Below the pieces are notes generated by a model. The model saw only the letters and a list, made by a program, of their open reading frames with translations. It was not told the origin of the DNA and did not search any database. Both the position numbers and the translations under genes were made by a program. A DNA stretch of 64,000 bases from Siphonodentalium dalli (taxonomy: Eukaryota > Mollusca > Scaphopoda > Gadilida > Siphonodentaliidae): contig CP136069.1 of assembly GCA_032622095.1 (NCBI GenBank), positions 53,302,760 through 53,366,759 of the forward strand, written 5' to 3'. Positions 42,301 to 54,300 of this stretch are shown here, one piece after another. How positions within the stretch are numbered: position 1 is the first letter of the stretch; every line of letters begins with the position of its first letter.

Positions 42301-45300
42301 AGACCGTCACCATGCCATAGGGCATCAAATATGACAACTGACTCTTGAGTTAAAATTCAAAATGTTTGTACGGACAGACGGCTCGAGACGTCAACTATAT
42401 ATCCGCCGACTAATATCGGGCAGTATAATAACCATATATCTATGTGTATACATAACCAAAAAACAATTCCCCTCCCACCCCATCCCGTTGGATAAGACTG
42501 AAGAGTTCTTTGATCATGCATATATAATTGTGGAACCCCTGACCTGTTTACCACTATTTACACTGGTCAGTGTTCTCTGTCAGACACAACACACTCGATA
42601 TATTAAGGCTATAATGGGGTCTTGGGCAATTTGTGACATATAGTGTACCTGCAATGCTTAATTAATATTGTTGTTAGATACTGAAAACACCATGCAGGAA
42701 ACACATGGAAATACCTGGAAATACAGTATATTTTTCGTTTTTCTGATTTGTGTTTACCAATTAGTAAGGCAGTTAACACAGTTTTTTTCCAGACCCCCCC
42801 TGCCTATATGTGCAATTTTTTTTCCAGACCCCCCCCCCCCCCCCTGCTGGCACAGGACCTTTAATTCTTCATCAGTGCCGCTCCCATCAAAAATGGTATT
42901 AACTTGTTTGAACAAGTTACTAACTTGATTACACAAATTAGCTAACTTGTTTAAACAAGTTAACTAACTTGTTTAAACAAGTTACTAACTTGTTTAAACA
43001 AGGTAATAACTTGTTTAAACAATTTAGCTAACTTGATTAAACAAGTTAGCATCTGACCCAATCATGGATAGCCATTTTCTACAACAGATTGGAGCTACCA
43101 CATCCTCTCCTGTTACTAACTTGTTTAAACATGTTAGTTAACTTATTTAAACAAGTTAGCTAACTTGTTTAAACAATTTAGTAACTTGTTTAAACAAGTT
43201 AGTTAACTTGTTTAAGTAAGTTAGTTAACTTGTTTATACAAGTTAGTAACTTGTTTACACAAGTTAGTTAACTTGTTTAAACAATTTAGTAACTTGTGTA
43301 ATCAAGTTAGCCAACTTGTTTAAACAAGTTAGTTAACTTGTTTAAACAAGTTAGTTAACTTGTTTAAACAAGTTAGTAACTTGTTTATACAAGTTGGTAA
43401 CTTGTTTACACAAGTTAGTTAACTTGTTTAAACAAGTTAGCTATCTTCTTTAAACAAGTTGGTAACTTGTTTACACAAGTTAGTTAACTTGTTTAAACAA
43501 GTTAGTAACTCGTGTACACAAGTTAGCTAACTTGTATAAACAAGTTAATAACAAAAGAGGTGGCGGTTCTACGCTGCCGTATGATAGACCCTACATTTAT
43601 GATTAATGATCAATCACAGAATGCCCAAAAAACCCACTAATCTATGAAAACACTTAAGATTAATCATTTCTCATCAATTGACGAGTAATTATCCCGTTAT
43701 TCTCCAAATTTATAGGGGAGAGAGAGGAAAGAGAGAGAGGGAGAGAGAAAGAGAGAGAATAATTGCAGGTATTCTCAATATAATCATCATGCTTCATATT
43801 TTTGTAAACTTATGTTTTATAAGGGATATATTCTTGTTTCAGCATAATCAAGTAACAGTTCGTGAGATATCTTGTAGGAGATTCATCAATGAGTCGCTCC
43901 CAACCATCATCAACATCGGTATAGCAGGGGTTAATAGCAACTCTATCAGATGCTCTGATGAAGGCATAGTTGTGAGTATAATTCAGCCCTGTCAACACCT
44001 TCATGATGGCAGCTGCGCTGGTGTAGCATTAAAGATCATCTGCCAGTGCATTCTCTTATATATGCGAGTCTCCCATTATACTTATTGTATATATATATAT
44101 TAAGTTTTTTATTTTAGGCAACGAGTCTGTTCTAAAAATATGAAAGAAATCCTCCGTATCGGGCAGATGTACCTTTGTCAAAATAATGCCACTATTGGAG
44201 GATCATGAAAAGCCATGTGCTGCTGACTGTGTTTTATTTTATCTCCAAAGAAAATATATTGACTCCACACTGACTACTATTGTTGAACAGGCCTTCTATT
44301 CATTTCAATCTCTCTTGACGAATTGTATCCTTTTTGTGTGGAAAATATCTTGAATGGGACAGACTCAATTGTGTTACAATGCATGAGCCATTCTAACATG
44401 CCATCCTCTGACCGTTCAAGGTCCCTAATTTTTGCAAGAATATATGTATATCTTAAGTAGAATGGATGAAAATGTTCAGATAAAAAGTTCAACAAACGAC
44501 CTCTCTGAACATTTCCTAAGGGTTAACTACTCAGCAATGAGTATTTAGTATATAAAGAATTAATAAAAATATATTGCTTTGTAGTCTTACAACTGCCAGG
44601 CTTCAACGTCATTGAAAGAATTGGCCAAGAAGTCAATATCTGAATCCCAAATGCGTGACCTTGTGTCATATCTGGCCAAGACTGCAGGGGCAATCAAGGA
44701 GCTTCATCGTCAAAATTGGATACACAGAAACATCCGATCAGAGTATATATGGATACACGAACCAAACAAGGTAATGATACTCAGTCTCTTACTTGTATTA
44801 CTATCATAGATGTATAAATACAGAACTCTCAACTCATTCGGTGACCACACGTCTATGTACACTAAGTACTTTGAAACAGCTTTTCATTTTTGATGAACCA
44901 TCAGTGTATTAGCATGCATCAGGTCAATGTGTGACCCGCCATATCAAATCCAGTCGTAAGTCGGGATTTTTTTACCCTGTGCCAATGCATTCTCTTATAT
45001 ATGCGAGTCAACCATAGGCCGCCTCGCATATATAAGAGAATGCATTGGCCCAACAATTTTTTACAATTTTAATAATTTGTTCTTGTATTCTTTAACAATT
45101 TTATAATTTCACCCATACAGAGCCCCAGACAAACGTGAGCAGACGACACTCTTCTATATGCTTCTATATATGTGTGGGGCTCCCGGCAGGGTAATGGATG
45201 TTTCTTATTTTATGTCCTAAAAATTGTAAGAAACATTTATTTAAAAAACATGATAAAAATTGTTAGGCCAATGCATTCTCTTATATATGCGAGGCGACCT

Positions 45301-48300
45301 ATGGTCGACTCGCATATATAAGAGAATGCATTGGCACAGGGTAAAACAAATCCCGACTTCCGACTGGATTTGATATGGCGGGTCACATATTGGAAATGTG
45401 TATGTGATCTAACTCTTACAGCAGCCACACCCCTTTCTGAAATATAATATAAATGCTATCATATCAGAAGAGAACTTTGGAAATTGACAAATAGTTTTAT
45501 ATTTGCAGAAAGTTTCCTTGGCTCGGTTGGCAGGTATGGTACCAGCAGATCCAAACATAACAGTCAAATACCAACTCATTGAGGATTCCTGGCGGTGGTA
45601 AGTGGAATATTATCAGATCTTATGTTTTTATGAATGTCTGTCATTAAGCCTGCAAATAGTGTCTGTCATTTGCAGAATGAGGTCCCCAGGGGGTGAATTT
45701 AGTGACGCTATCCCGCACAATGGGCTAGCACCACCAAATTCACCCTCTGGGGACCTCATTCTGCTTTGGCCACATCTTTTGTGAAGTATCTATAGTCTCA
45801 CATTAACATTATTTTTAATGACTTTTTCTCTTCTGGGAAGATTCTATATGCCCTAATTTGCAGAAGATAAAAGTGAACATCACCAACTTCAACCGGGGAA
45901 CTTCAATCTTATCCTAGGTCTCCAATAGCAGTTGAGGTCTAAATTAAGCAGAATGAGGTCCCCAGAGGGTGAGTTTGGTGATGCTAGCCCACCATGCTGG
46001 GGACCGCATTCTGCAAATTACAGACACTATTTGCAGACTTGTTTGTCATCAGAAGACTTTCAAAAGAGTGTAAAAGAGTGTCCGCATTTAGCATTCTAGA
46101 GTTATTCTTCTTTCAGTATTTGGAATCCGAATTAAATAATCAACTCCTTAACCACAGGAGAATTATGGTTAATTTTTCATGATTCGATCAGTCAGAAATA
46201 TGGCTTGTTGCCATTCATCGGAAAGCTCTCAATGAGAGCTTTCCGATGAATGGCAACAAGCCATATTTCCGTCTAAATCCTGAAAAATTACCCATAATTC
46301 TGCTGTGGTTAAGGAGTCGATTACTTAGAGCATTACTGTACTGTAACTGGATTCATACAACACACTGTAATACTTATATTTACTGCTTACTGTGCCAATA
46401 GTAGGAGTTTTAGAAATCAGCCAGCTTCACACATTGACTTTAAAGGGAGGCTGTATGCCAATTTCAATAAATTCCGGTAATAACAACGATCTAATATTGA
46501 TAATATTTATAAAAATAATCATTAATATAAATATATAATTAATATAAATTTACGTTATGGCTCCAGTCAATTAAAGTTACAAATTTACATGTTTACATTC
46601 TATTCTGTTATTTTGTTTGTTGCTAAAAGCACGAAGTTCATAAAATTGGTTTCTTAAAAAATTAAACTTCCCTTCAAAATGACTGAGTTGTTTTTTTTAA
46701 ATATATATTCATTTCAATTTGAATAGCAGTTTAATTTATGCCCAAAATTTTTTTTTACTCTCTGCTGGGGGGGGTGTAATTCACCCACTAGCTGCACTGC
46801 AATCTCTTGTTGAAAATTAAATAATTCTCTGAAAAGAACAATTTATATTATTTGTTTATATATAGGGAGTCACTAGAGGTTTTACAATATGGGCTGTATT
46901 CATGCGCCAGCGATGTCTATCAATTTGGCATACTTATCTGGGAAGTCATGATGCTATCAGAGATATTCTCGGAGAATCCACGTGCTAACGAGATGCGTTC
47001 TGTTCCACACAACATGTTCAAGTCGAAACCAGAGGTGAGTAGGGTTAAGAAGGTTAGGAAAAATCACCATTAAACTACATAATGTATGTAAAGATGAATC
47101 AGTAATGAGTATTTATGTTTTAACTCGTTTCACTCGAACAAACATAAATGATTTATAGAATAACAACTACGAATTGTATAACGAAGATTTAATCTAGAAA
47201 TTCAGGATAACATTGGCTTCACATGAACTGTGCACATCCTATATAATGTTATCATTCAATAATCATAAAAAACCTATACTATTATGGCATACTATAAACA
47301 TGTATCAGGCAATGAAAAAAATTTTTGCAGCCTATATTCTCGTATGTATTGATGATCAACTTTTTCAAAAGCCAATATATAATTGAATGATCTACGTTAC
47401 TACATGTGGATGGGAGGGTGGGCCCAACCGTGCACATAAAGAGCTAAACGTAGAATGTGCGCTAAAATCTTGTTTACGTTCAAACACACTCTAGAACATT
47501 CGAGAAACTCGTGCTGAATCGAGTCAATTATCAATCAATGCTTATCACGTGTGAACTACTATCGCCAATCACCCAGATATCGCCAATCACCCCATCGATT
47601 TAACCCCCATCGATCTAATATTTTACATTAACACCCTGCTCTCTAAATAATTCTTCGTTGAACTTCAATAAAGTAATTTATATCTACCAGATTATTGAAA
47701 ACATGGTTGAATAATATTTTGTTGTTTTATGTTGTTTTGGTCCTTAATACCCATACTCCTTAATAGGATATACAAGAACAATTTCCACTTTGAAGACGAC
47801 CTAGATTGTAGTAATGGAAATGACAGAGTAACATTATGTAAATTCCGAACGTGCAACCACAGACTCACAGCAAGACATAGATACTGAAGATCGTATGCCC
47901 TTCAACAAGCGTTGGCGATGAATTCAACGGAATAGTTGAATTCGCGGAACAAAATAAAAAATGACAATTAGGCGACACCAATTTTTAAGTCTGGTTTACG
48001 AACACCTCCTACAACTTTTTTTCCATTTCATGAAAAAAAATAAAACTTTTTTCTCCCAAATTTTTTTACACGCGTACTGATTTTCATGTGCTGTCGCATC
48101 CGGTTCTGCTTATGATCATTTACAGATCCATATTTTCATGTATTTCATGACAAGAAATGTCTTGTTTGGTTCAGAATTTCATTCAAAAACATTTTTTCAC
48201 AAATTTTGTAAATTTATGTAAAATTCCACGATTATAAATTGGGGGGACAATTTTTTTTATTTTTATTTTTTTTCCCTCCTGCATCTACTTTTTTCTCCCC

Positions 48301-51300
48301 ACATGTTCGTAAACCAGACTTAAAAATTGGTGTCGCCTTATGGCATAAATAAAATACACCCATAGTAGCCGAGAGTACAACATTTTCACCACTAGTGGTG
48401 TTGTGGATTGCTCATGGTTAAAACCAAACCACAATTCCACTCATGGTGAAAATTTGGTATTCTCGGCTACTATGGGTGAAGGGGTCATTCTCACCAAAAA
48501 AAGTGCTGAAGGGTAGGCCTACACAGGGTTTGAAAATGTGCTGATTTGGGTACACAGGGTTTGTGATCGCCATGAACACTGTTACTTCAATTGTGTTTAT
48601 GAAAGTGTGACGCCCATTAGCAGTTTGTGTTCAGTACATTTTAATATTCATTGGAACGTAAACGATTATTCTCTAACAGAAATCATGGCAGATACGAAAA
48701 CTGAACGTCCTTTAGAACGACATTTCAAAACCTGTGTATACCCTTCAGCACATTTTGAAAAACCTGTGTACCTTTCAGCACTTTTTTTGGTGAGAGTGAC
48801 CCCTTCAGTGCTACTATGGGTGTATTCTATATCTGCTCTACAAAATCTGCAAACTCCATGCATGGTTTACCTCCCTTGATGACTCAGTAAGACCGCTGCT
48901 ACCAGCGACATTTCACCCACATTTGGTGGACTTCCGTGATATTAAAATATATACTAAGCGAACAGAGAAACACGCTGCCCTTGTTAAGCACACAAAATAT
49001 TGATCAAAATTTGCATAAATTTTGGACCTTATGTTTGAAAAGTCCCACTAAAACCAAAGAACTATATTTCGAAACGGTGTGTTCGGTTCTCCGATTATTT
49101 TATCAACACAAAAGTATAAACGCACGTGTACGACATTGTCACAACTCGAACGGCAAGTCAAACACAAGAGTTATAATTTGCCTCAATTTTGACGAGTAGC
49201 TTGCGAAAATCGTCAACAAAACTACCGCTCTGATTTTCCATTCTGTCATAATGTTTTAGTACGTGTGGGAATTGTTCTCAATGCACATAGAAAATTTGAC
49301 TTTGGAACGGGTTTCGCCATATTTGCTGGAAAATCCCATGATAAATATAGAAACACGGACTAGTACCCATACGGTTACAGAGTCAGAAAGGAAGCATGAC
49401 TGGTGCTCTCTGGTAGAGATTGCAAATCTGGTTAAAACAAGGATGGTTGTCATGATAATAGCCAAAATTATTGGACGTCACACGGAAAAGTGTTTCAGCC
49501 CATGGGATGAGGAAAATTGATGATAAAAAACAAAGACATTACCACAAATGGTATGTTCGTTTGATTAAACAATGTATCATTGAGCTCAATGTTTGATAAT
49601 GGGTTCAAAGATGCCCATCAAGATGGCGGCTTAATCCAGAAAATCGTAATTCGTAATTTTAAACACCCGGGTGTCCCTCAAATTGATATCTTATTTGCCG
49701 AGTACATTGCCTATGATATCAATCTATAATATTTGCTCGAACTCGCTCATTTATCACTGATGAAGGGATATTGTATCCTTCACATTCCCAATGGTAATTA
49801 TCCTGACAATATTCATGGTCTCGTTAAGTTTTTCGGGTCCATAGACTCTATCACAATTCCAAGTGCTCAATCGATCGGCATAATCAGAATGTATCTCTAA
49901 TATTATGAGGCTAAACAGGTGTTATTGCACACATTGGTTATAGAGGATAATAACTTTCTCCTTCAAATTGTTAGTTTGAAAATGAGATTTTTTGAAAATT
50001 CATTAATGGAGCACCTTGAGAGCCACGGATAAGATCTATATAAAAATTCTCCATTATGAGGTTGAAAAGTTCAGTTGCTTTTGATTTTATTTCAGGTGCT
50101 GGAGCAACTCATGTGCGATGATATAGAACAATATCTCCCGAAATCGAGAAACTGTCCAGACTGGCTCTATGATCTGATAAAAAAGTGTTGTCTTCGAGAT
50201 AGCTTCAAGCGACCGACAATGTTAGAAGTAGAGAACATACTACAGGAAAAGTATGTCATATTTTCTCTTTGAGTTTTAGATTGAAAGTAAGGCCTTAACC
50301 CTTTACCCAACATAAGGGCCATGTGCCAATGCATTCTCTTATATATGCGAGTCGACCATAGGTCGCCTCGCATATATAAGAGAATGCATTGGCTTAACAC
50401 ATTAAAAATTATAAAATTGTTAAAGAATGTAAGAAAAAATGGTAAAAAGTGTTAAAAAAAGATTTGTTTTAGGCCAGTGCATTCTCTTATATATGCGAGG
50501 CGACCTATGGTCGACTCGCATATATAAGAGAATGCATTGGCACAGGGCATAACTGTAACTATCACAATGTGGTCAAGGAGCCAGTTCCAATGATATCCAT
50601 ATTTGTATGGTTCTATTGAGACAGACCGAAGATATTTTAGGCTGTTGAAGCTTTATTTGGCCGGTTTTGGCCGGTTTGTTGGGTAAAGGGTTAAGGCAAA
50701 AACAATAAAATAATTTTTTTTCTGAATCAATGACTTTATTTTTATTTTTTATGTGCACATCGTAAGCATGGATCATGATAGCCTCCCTTATCTAGTAATA
50801 GTCAGAAAATGTATAGGGAACTTTGTTTTTAATCTGATATAAAAATTACATTGTGCCACTAGTATACCTGTATGATATAGGGATTACTAATAATGTTCTA
50901 ATACCCTTCACTATTCAGTCAGGTATGCCGTGATAACAATTGTATATGCATAATATACCTGCCCATAACATCTTTGTTCGAAACTACACAACTATATAAT
51001 ACAATAACTGTTTTTGCAGTAAATATAACGCAGTATATAATTTATGCAGAAGAACAGTAACTCTATCATGAGGATGTGGTACTTTATGTTTGAATGTGTC
51101 AGATACAACTGGTATGCAATTTAACATGCCGTCTTTTCTGACAAGAAATTGTCTTATGTGAGATTTATAAGCACTATGTAGATGTTTGTTATTATGGACG
51201 GGTGTTAGAACTTAGAAGCGAACTATTTCCAGAATAGAGGTCCAGCAGAAGTTGGTTGTGCATATAATGGGAGACATAATGACCATTCTACACTTGTGGT

Positions 51301-54300
51301 ATAAAGCATAATGTATTTGGAGAACTAGAAGGTCGAGGTAGAACAAAGGAGCTGGGTTTTAACCATTGTTATAAACCCGTTCACACCCCTAGGCCAATCA
51401 AATTGCTTCAATTCACGAGCAATATTTCTTGTATGAATCTGTATTTGACGAGGTAAAAAAAAGACTTGAGCTATGATAATGCCCAAAGTAATTGACTCGG
51501 CGAGAGCTTTCCGATGAATGGCAACAATCCATATTTCCAACTAAATCCTGAAAAATTAACCATAATTCTGCTGTGGTTAAGTGGTCAATTACTTTGGGCA
51601 TTACTGTAAATATCACACAGAAATTGACATTAATTGGAAATAAAGGAGATTGAAGTGGAAGTTGTGAAATTCTAACAATATGCCACGATAATGATCAAAC
51701 CAGTCACTCGGGAAGTTAAAACACAGATTCCACCATTAGTAGCAGCCATAGAGGATGGCCTGCATGGGTGGGGGCCAACACTTTCAATTGAATATTTTTT
51801 GGTTTGTCGGGAGGGGCGGGTGATTGGAAGTAAACAGAACAATAATTCCATTATGACAACAAGACGAAAAATAATCTTAACAGCCGAAGCAGTTTATTAT
51901 CACAAGGAAGAATCTGTTTTATCCAGAAACACGTCATCAGTATAAAAACATTTTCAATTAACCTTTGATTGAATGGTAATTGATAGGTAATCATCATATT
52001 GAATGTGGCTCAATTTGGTGTAGAAAATATTTGATGGCAGAATCTCTTTTTTGCTTTCGACTTCTTTTCCATTATTTATAGTTTCAAATTAAGAAATACG
52101 CAACTTATTTTAATATTTGAGTAAAACTTATCCGTATTAAAAAATCTTCTGAAATTCATGGACAATTCTGTTATTTGTCAATTATTGTGGTGGTGATGGG
52201 GTTAGTGGACGTTGGTCTACATTTCAAACTGTTGGAAATGCCATGCCTGACACAACATCAGATCAAGATAGGTTGGAATTGTTCCAATAGTTTGATTTTC
52301 CAACTAGTATTCAATGTGAAATTTTTTGTTTTTAGAGCAATCCTCGAATATTTCTCAACTTTTTGGCCGAAAAGGCTATAATTTGGAAAACATCCAACAA
52401 TTTATAGGGGGTAACAGTTAGAAATTATGTGAATTCATTGTTCTTAGAGAATTCCTCAAATTAGTTTCCCTACTTTTGGGAAAAAGTTTTGATCAAAATA
52501 GCTATTAGTTGGAAACCATCCAACCATATATATAGAGAGAGGGCTGCAGTTAGAAACATAATCTATACACCCCAACAGAGGCCCTCAAACCATGTCCCTG
52601 CAACACATGATTGTGGTTGTACTGAGGTGATAGGTGGACAGTCAGTCATGACTTTACATGTATATCACCCCTAACATATTATTATACTTCCATGGTGTAT
52701 CAAAGGAAGTATATTGTTCTTCTGTTGGGGCCGTTTTATTTGTAATTGTACTTTCTATGTGTGTATATTTTAAATAAAATTATCCTATCCTACTACATTT
52801 TCTGAAATACAAAATATTTTTTTTTTTATATTTCAGGCTTGCCTCAGATATATATGGTAAGATATTTCCAGACACATCATCATCACAACATTTTGATAAA
52901 ATGAGCAACAAAGATAGACATACGTCTGAGACAACTGACTATAGGAAAACCACGAGGAGTGCTAAAAGGAGGAATATGTCCACGCCAACATATACTGATG
53001 ACGCATCTAAAGTTATTGCTAACAAGAAATTGACAGAAACACCAGATATCAGGAAAAAGTCGGAGTCAGTCATTAAAAATACAATTTTAAAGTCAACCAT
53101 CCCAAAACCAATTTCTAAGTTGAGTAACAGCGAAGGATTATCTAAATCCCTCATCAATCCACAAAAAATTAAGCCAGATGTTGAAAACTGGTTATCAAAA
53201 TCAGTTGATGAGAACAAAATATCAAAATCAGCGACAGAGATAGTATATAATAGGCATGCCGATAATCAAACCCATTTCGTGGATATGACTAGCAGCTCAA
53301 CACCCGACAACACCTTAAAACAGCAAATAGAACAAATGCATTTACAACGACACAAACCTATACTTAAAGGGAAGCACAGAAACAAAGATATTAGAGTTCC
53401 AGAAATAAGCGGCCAGTTGGATAATGGACATTCAATTCATAACCAACAGTCAGTGCAGCCAAAAGTAAGACCAGCCGATGAGACTACGTATATGGAACAA
53501 GAAGAAACAATTGCTGAGGATGGGGAAATCAAGGAATATATAACAGATAGACATTTTTCCTCATTTGGAGAACAAACAGCAAGTGTGACAGAGGGATACA
53601 CTCATACACAAGAAGATTTAAGTGGCCGATATTCTCCACAATATGACAGTTGGGGCTACCTCATAGAAGACGGGGAGTTAAATCCACGTAACAGTTATAT
53701 GTCTGTAACTAGCGAGTCGACTGAAGTATGTAGAGATGGATCTATGAATGAGAGCAACACGTTGATTGACAGGAGTAGCTACATCACACCCACTGAGTCA
53801 GGTGGATCCAACATGTCGAGTGTGCATGGCACAATCTCATCACAAGGAAAGATTTTTAGAGGCTTTTCAACCAACTTGGAAAGTGATTCCGAATTCACGG
53901 GGCATTCTGATGATTCCCTTGCGACACAGCTTGAAAGGTTACTGGCCCAGAAGCAAGAAGAAGAAGAGCACAAATTTGTTTGCAATTTGGACGATTCAGG
54001 TGATGTTTGTGAAGATTATGAAGAACTCCCAGTTGATGTTTGTGATGTTATTAATCATCAATCTGTTTGCCATGGAATTATTGTGGCAGGTAGTGATGGG
54101 TATTACCAATGGAATCCTAAAGCAACATCCGGTGAAATGATAAATGACTTGGGTCCTACCAAACAGTCCTTACCAGTCAGTAGGCCACTAGACTCGTCAT
54201 CGCAACTACATGTCATCATAGCAAATGGTTCAGATTCTTCTGCAAGTAACTTCAATAAGTGTCATAAAAATTCCTTTGCAGAACAAGAGGTAAGGCCGAA

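Noticed and set aside
42893-43550. Palindromic repeats resembling a CRISPR or att array
   Set aside because: No spacers; it is a simple tandem minisatellite.
43992-44100. Read-through of exon 12 past its donor (open to 44103)
   Set aside because: The extension runs straight into a hairpin MITE; GTGAGT at 43972 is a strong donor and joins exon 13 in phase.
49263-49520. 85-codon frame resembling the 36367 region (IEN..LERV)
   Set aside because: The resemblance seems to be to non-coding repeat sequence; no splice sites connect it in frame.
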